Counted from the stretch's first letter, positions 16,087 to 25,790 are shown. The stretch is DNA of 64,000 nt from Mycobacterium mantenii (GCF_010731775.1 NZ_AP022590.1:4588001-4652000); one strand, 5' to 3'. Notes: generated by a model not told the origin, from the sequence alone. Translations and numbers: made by a program.

Positions 16087-17469
16087 ATGGAATCCCTAGA
16101 CCCGGCAGATGGCCGCCACCTCGGGTGGTGGACGACCATTCTTTTCGCGGTCGTCATCGCGTTGATCGTTTTGGCGTGCGCATCGTTCAACGGGGCATTT
16201 CGATCGTTCGTCCCGGTAACGCTGACCTCTGACCGCTCTGGGCTGGTGATGGAGCCTGGCAGCAAGGTGCGACTGCGCGGAGTGCAAGTAGGTCAGGTCG
16301 GTTCGGTGACCGGGGGGACGGAACCGGTGAACCTGCAGCTGGAGATAGACGCCGATCAGGTCGAAAACATTCCGGCAAACATCGGAGCTCAGATCAGGGC
16401 CTCCACAGTATTCGGCTCCAAATACGTCGATTTGATCTATCCCGACCATCCCAGTGCCACGCGTATCTCCGCCGGAGCGGTGCTCCGGTCGCGCACCGTC
16501 AGCACCGAGATCAACACTGTCTTCCAGAATCTGGTTTTGGTGCTCGAGCAGATCGATCCCGCCAAACTAAACGCGACGTTGAGCGCCCTGGCCGAGGGCC
16601 TTCGCGGCGAGGGCAGCGCCATCGGGCAGGCCACCACCGACGCCAACCAGGTGCTGATGGCGCTGAATCCCCGAATGAGCACCATGCAGCAAGACTTTCG
16701 GTCGCTGCGCGGTTTCAGCGACGCCTACAGCGCCGCCGCACAAAACATCCTCACGACGCTATCGGCATTGAGCACTACCAGCTCGACCATTACCAGCCAT
16801 ACATCGGCGCTCGACGCGCTGCTGCTGAACACTATCGGCTTATCGGACGCCGGTACCAACCTAATCGGGCCCAACCGGAGCAACCTCATCCGCGGGGTCA
16901 ACCTGCTTGAGCCGACAACGAATCTGTTGATGAAATACAACCCCGAATACACCTGCCTGCTACTCGGCGCCAAATGGTTCATCGACAACGGGGGTCGCGA
17001 CGCGATGGGCGGCGCCAACGGGTTCTCGGGGCTTCTTGACGCCACGGTGCTGCTCGGCGACGACCCATACAAATATCCCGACAACCTGCCCGTCGTTGCC
17101 GCCAAGGGAGGACCCGGCGGCAAGCCGGGCTGTGGATCGTTGCCCGACGCCAGTAAGAAGTATCCGATCCGTCAACTGATCACCAATACCGGCTGGGGCA
17201 CCGGACTCGACATTCGGCCCAACCCCGGCATCGGGCATCCCTGTTGGGCCGACTACTTCCCCGTCACCCGGGCCGTCCCGGAACCGCCGAGCATCCGGCA
17301 GTGCATCCCAGGGCCGGCGCCTGGGCCGATTTCCTACCCGGGGCCGCCGCCTAATGGAGCGCCGCTATACGCACCGGACGGGACGCCGCTGTATCCACCA
17401 CCACCTGGGGCGCCTCCAACCGATGCGCCGCCATCAACGCCGCCACAGATATCAGGAACGAAGCCATGA
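16087..17469 (+). CDS. mceA: Mce-family protein MceA
   Basis: A 460-aa Mce substrate-binding subunit. One N-terminal membrane anchor lies at about residues 15-33, then the MCE/MlaD domain at about 40-120 (SDRSGLVMEPGSKVRLRGVQVGQVGSV), then a long helical region typical of the needle-like tunnel, and a Cys-containing domain. The last ~50 residues are a Pro/Gly-rich tail (repeated PPP, GAPLYAPDGTPLYPPP) expected to lie near the cell wall. ATGA overlap with mceB. The specific mce paralogue number cannot be set from sequence alone. Confidence 0.93.
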   Translation: MESLDPADGRHLGWWTTILFAVVIALIVLACASFNGAFRSFVPVTLTSDRSGLVMEPGSKVRLRGVQVGQVGSVTGGTEPVNLQLEIDADQVENIPANIGAQIRASTVFGSKYVDLIYPDHPSATRISAGAVLRSRTVSTEINTVFQNLVLVLEQIDPAKLNATLSALAEGLRGEGSAIGQATTDANQVLMALNPRMSTMQQDFRSLRGFSDAYSAAAQNILTTLSALSTTSSTITSHTSALDALLLNTIGLSDAGTNLIGPNRSNLIRGVNLLEPTTNLLMKYNPEYTCLLLGAKWFIDNGGRDAMGGANGFSGLLDATVLLGDDPYKYPDNLPVVAAKGGPGGKPGCGSLPDASKKYPIRQLITNTGWGTGLDIRPNPGIGHPCWADYFPVTRAVPEPPSIRQCIPGPAPGPISYPGPPPNGAPLYAPDGTPLYPPPPGAPPTDAPPSTPPQISGTKP

Positions 17470-18494
17470 GAGACAACTTCGCCGGCGCCGCCTGGCGGCT
17501 CGGCGTCTTCGTCGCCGTCTGCTTGCTGGGTCTGTTCGCGCTGTTCGCGGTTTTCGGCCAGCTGCGCTTCCAAAGCGGGAAGACCTACAACGCCGAGTTC
17601 AGCAACGTAGGCGGTTTGCACAGCGGCGACTTCGTCCGCATTGCAGGCGTCGAGGTCGGCAAGGTCAAAGAGATCTCCATCAAGCAAAGCGCGTACGCGG
17701 TGGTCAAGTTCTCCGCCGACGACTCGGTGATTTTGACCGAGGGCACAAAAGCTGTGATCCGCTACGACAATCTGATCGGCGGCCGGTTCCTGGCCCTCGA
17801 GGAGGGCGCTGGCGGGGTCAAACAACTCAAACCGGGAGAAACCATCCCGCTGGACAGGACGGCGCCGGCGCTGGACCTCGATGCACTCATCGGCGGTTTC
17901 CATCCGCTGTTTCAGGCGCTGAACCCAGAACAGGTGAATGCACTGACCGGGCAATTGATTTCGGCGTTCCAGGGCCAGGGAGCGACGATCGGCTCATTTC
18001 TGGCGCAGACTTCAGCACTGACAAGCACGCTGGGCGACCGAGACGACCTGATCGGGCAAGTGATTGCCAATCTCAACATCGTGCTGGGGTCGCTGGGCGA
18101 TCAAAGCGGGCAGTTCGCAAAGGCCGTCGATTCCCTATCGGAACTGATGAAGGGACTCGCCGACCGAAAAACCGATATCAGCAACGGCGTGGCCTACATC
18201 GACGCGGCGTCTGCGTCGATCGCTGACCTACTCCAACAGGCCCGGCCGGCGCTGCAAAACACCGTGCGTCAGACGGATCGGGCCAGCGGGATCGTCGTCG
18301 CCGATCACGAGTACTTCGATGACTTCCTCAACACCCTCCCAGACGCCTACCAGCAGCTGGGCCGCCAAGGCCTCCACGGTGACTACTTCGGGTTCTACCT
18401 GTGCGAAGTGCTGCTCAAGCTGAACGGCAAGGGTGGCCAGCCGGTGTACGTCAAGCTGGCCGGCCAGCCCACAGGACGGTGCACACCCAGATGA
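17466..18494 (+). CDS. mceB: Mce-family protein MceB
   Basis: A 342-aa Mce subunit. There is an N-terminal membrane segment at about residues 10-32, an MCE domain at about 38-115 (FSNVGGLHSGDFVRIAGVEVGKV), and a helical region with repeated heptad-like spacing to residue ~280. It contributes one of six protomers to the Mce ring/needle. The ATG at 17466 overlaps the mceA stop, and the end overlaps the mceC ATG at 18491. Intact. Confidence 0.93.
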   Translation: MRDNFAGAAWRLGVFVAVCLLGLFALFAVFGQLRFQSGKTYNAEFSNVGGLHSGDFVRIAGVEVGKVKEISIKQSAYAVVKFSADDSVILTEGTKAVIRYDNLIGGRFLALEEGAGGVKQLKPGETIPLDRTAPALDLDALIGGFHPLFQALNPEQVNALTGQLISAFQGQGATIGSFLAQTSALTSTLGDRDDLIGQVIANLNIVLGSLGDQSGQFAKAVDSLSELMKGLADRKTDISNGVAYIDAASASIADLLQQARPALQNTVRQTDRASGIVVADHEYFDDFLNTLPDAYQQLGRQGLHGDYFGFYLCEVLLKLNGKGGQPVYVKLAGQPTGRCTPR

Positions 18495-19820
18495 AGTCCT
18501 TCGCCGAACGCAATTCCCTCGTCGTCGGCTCCGTCGGCTGCGTGGTGATCGCCGGGCTAGTGCTGGCGGCAACGCAGTACGACAAGCTGCCGTTTTTGTC
18601 CGGCGGCAACGGATATTCAGCTTATCTGGCCGAGGCTGGGGGTCTCAGGACCGGCGCTGCCGTGCAAGTATTCGGCTACCGGGTGGGCCAGGTGTCGGCC
18701 ATCGAGCTCGACGGGCCGCGAGTGCTGGTGAAGTTCAACGTCGCAAAGGACATCCGGCTCGGGGACCGCACCGAGGCCGCGGTCAAGACCAAAAGCGTGC
18801 TGGGCACCAAGGTTTTTGAGGTCACGCCCCGTGGCGATGGCGAGCTCTCGGGCACGATTCCTCTCGCACGGACAACACCGGCCTATCAGCTGCCTGATGC
18901 GCTCGGCGACTTGGCCACCACAATCAGCAGTTTGAAAACCGACCAGCTGTCCGACTCGCTGGCCACGCTGGCGCAGACATTTCAGGACACCCCGCCGGAG
19001 CTGAAGACCGCGGTCCAGGGCGTCGCTCGATTCTCCCAGACGATCGGTAGGCGCGATGCGCAGCTTCGCAACTTGCTCGCCAACGCCAGCAAAGTGACGG
19101 CCGTACTTGCCGAGCGCGCTAGCCAGGTCGCCAGTCTGATTGAGCGCACCAACGCGTTCATGGCGGAGCTGCAAACCCAGAGCAACGCACTAAATTCCAT
19201 TGCTTACCACGTCTCTGCGCTGGCCAAGCAGTTGTCGGGGTTCGTCGCCGACAACCGCGCCCAGCTGCGGCCGGCGCTGGACAAGCTCAACGGCGTCCTA
19301 ACAATCGTCGACAACCGCAAACAGCGGGTGCAGAAATCCATTCAGTTGCTCAACGCCTACGTGATGTCGCTGGGTGAGGCGGTGTCGGGAGCCCCGTTCT
19401 TCAAGGCCTATGTCGCCAACTTGCTGCCAGGGCAATTCGTGCAGCCGTTCGTGGATGCGGCGTTCTCAGATCTTGGCCTAGATCCCAACGTGCTGCTCCC
19501 CTCACAGCGCGTTGACCCGCCAGTGGGCCAGCCGGGAACACCGCCGCTGCCGATGCCGTTTCCGCGGACAGGCCAGGGCGGCGAGCCGAACCTGAGGCTG
19601 CCCGACGCGATTACGGGTAAGCCTGGCGATCCGCGTTACCCTTACCGGCCGCCGCTGCCCCAACCGCCGCCCGGGGGGCCCCCGCCCGGACCGCCCACCG
19701 GTTACCAGCCCCGCCGCGCCGGCGGCGCCCGCCACCTCGGTGCTGCAGTCACCCGACGGCGGGCTCGCAGAAGCACCGATGCCGGCCCTCGTTGGGCCGA
19801 GCGGAGGGGACGGACAATGA
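18491..19820 (+). pseudogene. mceC: MceC, frameshifted near the C-terminus and read through into MceD
   Basis: The ATG at 18491 overlaps the mceB stop. Residues 1-~395 are a normal MceC: membrane anchor ~10-28, MCE domain with EAGGLRTGAAVQVFGYRVGQV, helical region. In the Pro-rich tail the natural frame is lost: frame +1 continues as AAPAAPATSVLQSPDGGL and ends at TGA 19818-19820, overlapping the mceD ATG as every other junction does. The distance 18491-19820 is 1,330 nt (3n+1), so one extra base is present, possibly in the G6C5 run at 19673-19683 or the C4 run near 19710. Without correction the frame runs on into MceD as one 885-aa protein ending at 21148. Confidence 0.85.
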
Positions 19821-21148
19821 CCGTATTGCGCAACGCCAAGGCGGTTCTGGCCACTGTGCTGGTTGGGTTGCTCACCGCCGGGCTGGTGACGGTCGTGCGC
19901 CAGGCTGGTCAGATCGACCGGACCACGATCGTAGGGTATTTCGAAAACAGCAACGGCATCTTTGTCGGCGACGAGGTGCGAATCCTGGGTGTGCCGGTCG
20001 GCAAGATCGACAAGATCGAACCGCACCCCCACCGCGTCAAGATCACCTTCTGGTACAACCGCAACTACAACGTGCCCGCCCACGCGAAGGCGGTGATTTT
20101 ATCCCCGTCCCTGGTGACTTCGCGCGCCATCCAGCTGACACCCGTGTATACCGGCGGAGCCACGATGCAAAACAACGCGGTCATTCCGCAGGATCGGACC
20201 GCCGTCCCGGTGGAATGGGACGACGTTCGCGCACAGCTCGAAAAGCTCGTGCTGATGCTGCGGCCGGCCGAACCGGGCGGCGTCGCCCCACTGGGTTCCT
20301 TCATCAACACCGCCGCCGACAACCTGCGCGGTGAAGGCGCCAACATCCGAGACACCGTGACGAAGTTGTCCCAAGCATTATCGGTCCTCGGCGATCACAG
20401 CACCGACATCTTCAGCACTGTGAAGAACCTGGCGACCGTGGTCGCGGCCCTACAAAGCAGCACTGGCCTGATGCGGCAGTTGAATCGCAACCTGGCGTAT
20501 GTGACCGGACTGCTGGCCAATGACCCGAACAAGGTGGGCGCGGCCGTGCAGGACCTCAATACTGCCGTCGGTGATGTCCACGATTTTGTGGTGGAGAACC
20601 GGGACGCGCTGGGCATCACGTCGGACAAGTTGGCGTCGCTGTCCAAGGCTGTTACCGACAGCCTCGATGACATCAAGCAAACCCTGCACGTCGCCCCGAA
20701 CGCTCTGCAAAATTACACCAACATTTGGCGGCCCACCCAGGGCGCCCTGTCGGGGGCGTTGATGGTCAACAATTTCGCCAGCACCATCTCCTTCCTCTGT
20801 GGTGCCGTGCAGGCGGCGTCGCGGCTAAACGCCGAGCAGTCGGCCAAGCTGTGTGTGCAGTACCTGGCGCCGATTATGAAGAACCGCCAGTACAACTTCC
20901 CCCCGCTCGGGGAGAACCTGTTCGTCGGCACCCGAGCCCGGCCAAACGAGGTCACCTACAGTGAAGACTGGATGCGTCCGGACTTGGTGCCCCCAGCACC
21001 GAATGCACCGTCGGCTGAGGCGGCGCCTGCGGCGCCTCAAGACCCGCCACCGGCGGCCAACCCCGCGCCACCGCAGCCTGCCGAGGCGGTCACGACCAAT
21101 CCCTCCGCGGGGCTGCCGGGCATGATGGTGCCGCCCGGAGTGCGATAA
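19817..21148 (+). CDS. mceD: Mce-family protein MceD
   Basis: A 443-aa Mce subunit with membrane anchor at about residues 8-28, MCE domain at about 36-115 (YFENSNGIFVGDEVRILGVPVGKI), a long helical region and an Ala/Pro-rich tail. GGAGGGG lies just upstream of the ATG at 19817, so it can be translated on its own even though the reading frame is also open from mceC at 18491. Its stop shares bases with the mceE start (TAATG). If the fusion frame is real, MceD would also be made as the C-terminal half of an 885-aa protein. Confidence 0.9.
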   Translation: MTVLRNAKAVLATVLVGLLTAGLVTVVRQAGQIDRTTIVGYFENSNGIFVGDEVRILGVPVGKIDKIEPHPHRVKITFWYNRNYNVPAHAKAVILSPSLVTSRAIQLTPVYTGGATMQNNAVIPQDRTAVPVEWDDVRAQLEKLVLMLRPAEPGGVAPLGSFINTAADNLRGEGANIRDTVTKLSQALSVLGDHSTDIFSTVKNLATVVAALQSSTGLMRQLNRNLAYVTGLLANDPNKVGAAVQDLNTAVGDVHDFVVENRDALGITSDKLASLSKAVTDSLDDIKQTLHVAPNALQNYTNIWRPTQGALSGALMVNNFASTISFLCGAVQAASRLNAEQSAKLCVQYLAPIMKNRQYNFPPLGENLFVGTRARPNEVTYSEDWMRPDLVPPAPNAPSAEAAPAAPQDPPPAANPAPPQPAEAVTTNPSAGLPGMMVPPGVR

Positions 21149-22287
21149 TGGCACGCTCGCGCTGGGCGCGCATTACCGCAGCGGTGCTGGTGGCGATCGC
21201 CGGGATGGGCTTGTCGGGCTGCGGCTGGCGAGGGTTGAACTCATTACCACTGCCGGGCACGGCGGGCGGTGGCCCCGGCTCCTTTGAGGTGAAGGCGCAG
21301 CTGCCCGACGTCACCAATCTCCAACAGAACTCCCGCGTCCGGGTGGGCGATGTGACGGTCGGAAATGTCACCAAGATCGAGCGTGAGGGCTGGCATTCGC
21401 TGCTGACAATGCGGGTCGACGGCAACGTCCAGCTGCCGGCGAACGCCACCGCCAAACTCGGTCAGACAAGCCTGCTTGGGTCGCTGCACGTCGAACTGGC
21501 CCCGCCGACCGGTGTCCCGCCCGTAGGGCGGCTACACAACGGCTCACTCATCCCGCTGCCGGCCGCGAGCAGCTATCCAACGACTGAGCAGACGTTGGCG
21601 ACATTGTCGCTGGTGCTCAACGGTGGCGGGCTGGGTCAGGTTCAAGACATCACTAAAACGCTCAGCGAGGCCTTCGCTGGCCGTGAGAACGATCTCAGAA
21701 GCCTGCTTCAACAGCTTGACGCGTTCATCGGCCATCTCAACGCGCAAACCGATGACATCATCAATGCCACCGACAGCGTAAACAAGCTGGCTGGTCAGCT
21801 CGCCGGACAGAAACCAGTGCTTGACCGCTCGCTGAGCATCCTCCCCGACGCTCTGGCAGTGCTCAGCGGCGAGCGGAAAAAGCTCGCCGACGCGGTCGAC
21901 CGGCTCGGCAAGTTCAGCGCGCTGACCGCCGACTCGGTCAACCATACGAAGGACGCACTGGTCCAGGAGTTGAGGGGCCTCGCGCCGGTACTGCAGTCGC
22001 TGGCCGACGCGGGTCCGGCCCTGACCCGTTCGCTGAGCTTCTTGGGAACCTTCCCGTGGGTGAAGGAAACGATCCCCAACTGGTTCCGCGGCGAGTACGC
22101 CAACCTGTCCCTCGTGCTCGACTTGACGCTGAGCCGGCTTGACTCGGCGCTGTTCACCGGCACCCGATGGCAGGGCAACCTGACCGAATTGGAAATGCAG
22201 TGGGGCCGCACGATTGGCCAGCAGCCCAGCCCCTACACCGCAGGCAACCCGCTGACCTTCCCCTACCGTGCGGATCAAGGTCCCTGA
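21148..22287 (+). CDS. mceE: Mce-family lipoprotein MceE
   Basis: A 379-aa lipoprotein member of the Mce complex. The signal peptide (about residues 1-24, positively charged start and hydrophobic core) ends in the lipobox LSGC with lipidated C25. The MCE domain is at about 45-125 (QNSRVRVGDVTVGNVTKIE), followed by the helical region. Start ATG overlaps the mceD stop as TAATG. Intact. Confidence 0.93.
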   Translation: MARSRWARITAAVLVAIAGMGLSGCGWRGLNSLPLPGTAGGGPGSFEVKAQLPDVTNLQQNSRVRVGDVTVGNVTKIEREGWHSLLTMRVDGNVQLPANATAKLGQTSLLGSLHVELAPPTGVPPVGRLHNGSLIPLPAASSYPTTEQTLATLSLVLNGGGLGQVQDITKTLSEAFAGRENDLRSLLQQLDAFIGHLNAQTDDIINATDSVNKLAGQLAGQKPVLDRSLSILPDALAVLSGERKKLADAVDRLGKFSALTADSVNHTKDALVQELRGLAPVLQSLADAGPALTRSLSFLGTFPWVKETIPNWFRGEYANLSLVLDLTLSRLDSALFTGTRWQGNLTELEMQWGRTIGQQPSPYTAGNPLTFPYRADQGP

Positions 22288-22288
22288 C

Positions 22289-23740
22289 ATGCGGTTGAGC
22301 AGACAAATCTGGATAAAACTGGGCGCCTTCACGCTGGTGTCTATCGTCGCTGGCTGGGTGACGGTGTTTGACTACATCAAGCCGGAAAACTTGATACCCG
22401 GGGTCGGGCATTACACCGTGACCATCGAGCTCCCGGAGTCGGGTGGACTCTACAAAAGCGGCAACGTCACCTACCGCGGCACGGAAGTGGGCCGGGTCAA
22501 AGACGTGCGACTGACTACCACCGGCGTCGCTGCCGTGCTGTCGCTTAATTCGGGGATCGACATCCCGTCCGATCTCGATGCGCAGGTACATAGCCAATCG
22601 TCGGTCGGCGAACAATATGTCGCGCTGCTGCCGCGCGCCGGCACCTCCCGGCCGTTGCGTCAGGGCGACGTGATACCGCGAAGCCGCACGTCGGTGCCCG
22701 TCGACATCAACTCAGTACTAAATACAACCAACACAGCGTTGGCGGCCCTCCCGCGCGACAACCTGAAAACCGTGATCGACGAAAGCTATATCGCCGTTGG
22801 CGGCCTGGGGCCGGAAATCCGACGGATCATCAAGGGATCGACGGCCCTCGCCATCGACGCGAGGAAGAATCTGGACCCCCTGACCAATTTGATCGACCAA
22901 TCCCAGCCGGTGCTGGACTCACAGGCCGACACACCCAGCTCGATCCAGGCATGGACAGCCAATCTGGCTACCATGACAGGGGAGCTGCAAACACAGGACT
23001 CGGCCGTTGCGGGGGTGCTCGAAAAGGGTCCCCAAGCCGCCGACGAGGCCCGACAGCTACTTGAGCGGTTACAGCCCACGCTACCGATCGTGCTCGCCAA
23101 CCTCGTCAGCGTTGATCAGGTGGCGATCACCTACCGAAACGACATCGAGCAGTTGTTGGTACTGCTGCCCCAAGGAACCGCCATGATGGCGGGAGGGCTT
23201 GTTCCTGACCTGGACATCAAGCAGCCATATAAAGGGTTCTACCTCGACTTCAGTCTCAACCTGAACTTGCCGCCACCATGCGCCACCGGCTTCCTCCCGG
23301 TCCAGCAGCAGCGAGTGCCCAGCGACGTGGATTACCCCCCTCGCCCGGCTGGCGACCTGTATTGCCGAGTGCCGCAGGACTCACCCTGGAATGTGCGTGG
23401 CGTGCGGAATACGCCCTGTGAAACCGTTCCGGGCAAGCGCGCCCCGACAGTGAAGATGTGTGAAAGCGACGAGCAATACGTACCGCTCAACGACGGTCTG
23501 AACTGGAAGGGCGACCCGAACGCAACCCTGTCAGGCCAGGGGATACCGCAACTAGCGGTACCGCCGGGCACACCGTCGCCGGGACCAGCGCCACCTCCAA
23601 TAGCCGTCCTGACTTACGACCCAGCCACTGGGACCTACCTAGGGCCGGATGGACACCTATACACGCAATCCAACCTGGCACACAATGCCCCGAAGGAGCA
23701 GACATGGCAGTCGATGCTGATGCCGCCCACCGGAAACTGA
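22289..23740 (+). CDS. mceF: Mce-family protein MceF
   Basis: A 483-aa Mce subunit. Start taken at the ATG at 22289, one base after the mceE stop, rather than an upstream GTG at 22268. The protein has an N-terminal anchor (about residues 8-28), an MCE domain around 45-125 (ESGGLYKSGNVTYRGTEVGRV), and a long helical region. A C-terminal part with several Cys and a Pro-rich tail follows. The 3' end overlaps the start of the following mas gene by about 37 bases in another frame. Confidence 0.93.
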   Translation: MRLSRQIWIKLGAFTLVSIVAGWVTVFDYIKPENLIPGVGHYTVTIELPESGGLYKSGNVTYRGTEVGRVKDVRLTTTGVAAVLSLNSGIDIPSDLDAQVHSQSSVGEQYVALLPRAGTSRPLRQGDVIPRSRTSVPVDINSVLNTTNTALAALPRDNLKTVIDESYIAVGGLGPEIRRIIKGSTALAIDARKNLDPLTNLIDQSQPVLDSQADTPSSIQAWTANLATMTGELQTQDSAVAGVLEKGPQAADEARQLLERLQPTLPIVLANLVSVDQVAITYRNDIEQLLVLLPQGTAMMAGGLVPDLDIKQPYKGFYLDFSLNLNLPPPCATGFLPVQQQRVPSDVDYPPRPAGDLYCRVPQDSPWNVRGVRNTPCETVPGKRAPTVKMCESDEQYVPLNDGLNWKGDPNATLSGQGIPQLAVPPGTPSPGPAPPPIAVLTYDPATGTYLGPDGHLYTQSNLAHNAPKEQTWQSMLMPPTGN

Positions 23741-24333
23741 AAGAACCCAGCGATCCAAGATCACGCTAGAGACGGCGCCGGTGAAGAGAATGCGGCATTC
23801 CCCGAGAAAGTCACCGAACTTGGTGACGCGCATCCCGAGACGCCACGCGAATCGGGCATTCGGATGGGGTTAGCTATCGGATCAATGGTCGTCGTACCTC
23901 TGGCCGGCCTCGCGTCGGTCGGCTCGGTTTTCGTGCCCCCCAATCACATCCGGCCGAACAGCAGCGCCAACTCTTCCTGGAGGTCGGCCGGCAGGGGGCA
24001 CTGAATCTGACCACCGCCAGCTACACCGAGGCGGACCCCGATGTGCAGCGGATCCTGGATTCGGCCACCGGGACGTTCTACGACGACTTCAAGAAACGCT
24101 CACCAGCGTTCAGCGAAGTGGTCAAACAGGCCCACTCGAAGTCCCAGGGCACCGTCACCGAGGCCGGCTTGGAGTCCGACGACAATAATCAGGCTCAGGT
24201 GCTTGTCGCCGTGACGGTGAAGACCTCGACCGCTGGGGCCGCCGAGCAGCAGCCGCGGCGTTGGCGCATGCGCATCAGTGTGCAAAAGGTCGGCGACGGC
24301 GCCAAGGTGTCCAGCGTCGAGTGCGTGCCATGA
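23704..24333 (+). pseudogene. Mce-associated membrane protein (Mas), with two offsetting frameshifts
   Basis: The ATG at 23704 starts inside the end of mceF. Its frame hits TAG at 23767, but the next frame continues the protein (DGAGEENAAFPEKVTELG, then a membrane segment MGLAIGSMVVVPLAGLASVG). A second shift near 23917 returns to the first frame with RLGFRA, then AEQQRQLFLEVGRQGALNLTT, which is open to 24333. The two shifts cancel: the span is 630 nt, the normal ~209-aa length for a Mas protein. Either it is a recent pseudogene or the sequence has two indel errors. The stop overlaps the next ATG (ATGA). Confidence 0.8.
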
Positions 24334-24992
24334 GCAAGACAAAGATCACCGACGGCACCGCGACCGGCACCGAGGAGGACGCCGCGGTCGATGCCGAACC
24401 GGTGACCCAAGGGCAGACCATCCAAGGAGAAGCCGACCCCGCGCCGATCGGGGACTCTGAGGACGACGCTGACGACCGCAGCTCCGAAGGTCCGGCGGTT
24501 TTGCGCGGTGCGCGGTGGGGTCGGGTGGTGGCCTACGGGGTGCTGCCCGCGTTGGCGCTGCTGCTCGCGATGGCGGCGGGTTACCTGAAGTGGCTGGACT
24601 CCTTGGTGCGTGATCCCCAGGAGGCGCGTATCGAATCGGTGCGCGCGGCAACCGACGGCACGGTGGCGCTGCTGTCCTACAAGCCCGACACCGTCGACAA
24701 GGATCTGGGCGGCGTCCGCGACCGGCTGACCGGGAGTTTCAAGGACGCATACACGTCGCTCACCCGCGATGTGGTGATCCCCGGGGCCAAGCAAAAGCAG
24801 ATATCGGCGGCGGCTAGCGTGCCCGCTGCGGCGTCGGTGTCGGCGACTGCCAACCATGCCGTGGTGCTGGTTTTCGTCAATCAGACCGTGATCGTCGGCA
24901 ACGACGCTCCCACCGGTATGGCCTCCAGCGTCAGGGTGACGCTGGACAAAATCGGGGACCGGTGGCTGATCTCCGGATTCGATCCGGTCTAA
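24330..24992 (+). CDS. Mce-associated membrane protein (Mas)
   Basis: A 220-aa protein with an acidic N-terminal cytoplasmic part (residues 1-55, rich in Asp/Glu), one membrane helix at about 65-87 (VVAYGVLPALALLLAMAAGY) and an extracytoplasmic NTF2-like domain to the end (GDRWLISGFDPV). Such Mas proteins stabilise Mce complexes in mycobacteria. The ATG at 24330 overlaps the stop of the preceding frameshifted mas gene. This copy is intact. Confidence 0.88.
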   Translation: MSKTKITDGTATGTEEDAAVDAEPVTQGQTIQGEADPAPIGDSEDDADDRSSEGPAVLRGARWGRVVAYGVLPALALLLAMAAGYLKWLDSLVRDPQEARIESVRAATDGTVALLSYKPDTVDKDLGGVRDRLTGSFKDAYTSLTRDVVIPGAKQKQISAAASVPAAASVSATANHAVVLVFVNQTVIVGNDAPTGMASSVRVTLDKIGDRWLISGFDPV

Positions 24993-25016
24993 GGGCTGAG
25001 GTCAGGTGGTGAAGCC

Positions 25017-25382
25017 GTGAAGACACCGAAGTCCTTGGCCAAGCCTGATGCCGGCACCTGCAGTGCTCGCGTGCGTCGGCACCGTCCCGAGTGCTCCCCT
25101 TGCCGACGCCGATGCGGTGGCGTTTCTGGTCAACGTCACCGTGCGACCCGGCTACAACTTTGCCAATGCCGACGACGCACTGGCCTATGGGCACGGCATC
25201 TGCGACAACGTCGCCCAGGGCCGCACCTATGCGCAGATCATGGCGATGTCAAAGCCGACTTCCAGACCGCAGACCAATACCAGGCGTCGTATCTGATCGC
25301 CCAGTCGGTCAACGAATTATGCCCCGCATTGATCTGGCAGCTGCGCAACTCCGCGGCGTATTACCGGCCACCGGCGTCGTGA
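25017..25382 (+). pseudogene. DUF732-type secreted protein, with two offsetting frameshifts
   Basis: From the GTG at 25017 the first frame reads MKTPKSLAK. After a shift at about 25042 the next frame gives a signal peptide and mature part (LMPAPAVLACVGTVPSAPLA, then DADAVAFLVNVTVRPGYNFANADDALAYGHGIC). After a second shift near 25240 the first frame resumes with DVKADFQTADQYQASYLIAQ and ends YYRPPAS. The shifts cancel and the span (366 nt) suits a small DUF732 protein, a mycobacterial secreted family. The pattern is the same as in the mas gene 700 bases upstream. Confidence 0.75.
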
Positions 25383-25395
25383 CCACCCGGAAAAG

Positions 25396-25521
25396 AAAGG
25401 AGGCCACCGGATGATCGAGTATCGCCCGTCCGCGAGTGAGAAGATGCAAGGTGGCAGCCGCCTGCGCGGTAACGGCCGGGTTGCGGCGCCCGGCATCGGT
25501 CACCCTCACGCCGAGTCGTAG
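25396..25521 (+). pseudogene. Decapitated gene start: strong ribosome site and ATG fused to foreign sequence
   Basis: AAAGGAGG at 25396-25403 stands 7 bases before an ATG at 25411, an excellent initiation site that would continue the mce operon. After three codons the sequence becomes the antisense of an LLM oxidoreductase fragment, and the frame stops at 25519-25521 after 36 codons. The original gene has been lost by a junction at about 25414-25420. Confidence 0.5.
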
Positions 25522-25790
25522 CCGCCCCAGGCGATTCCACGACGCAATATGCCCGAGCATCGTCCACGGTTCGAGGTAGGCGTCGACCTTGGGTACGAGC
25601 CTAGCCGCGCCGAGATAGTGCGGGGTGGCGATCGCCCGAGGCAGCAGGGCGTTGAGATGGTCGGGCACCCAAAAGGAGTCAATGCCGCTGCCAGAGCACT
25701 CAGATAACCCGCTCGGACCAAGGCGGTCGGCGAATGACGAGCGTTGAAGATCTCGGTTGCAAGCCCGATTCGGAAGCTAGACATCGGCAT
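25414..25790 (-). pseudogene. LLM-class F420-dependent oxidoreductase fragment
   Basis: From an ATG at 25788-25790 the minus strand reads [16 protein letters not shown] and [10 protein letters not shown]. After a frameshift it continues [16 protein letters not shown], then [22 protein letters not shown] and [18 protein letters not shown]. These are the first ~120 residues of a luciferase-like monooxygenase of the phthiodiolone-ketoreductase-like group. The gene is cut at about 25417, just before the expected GIGVGE motif, where it meets the mce-side sequence. Confidence 0.75.
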
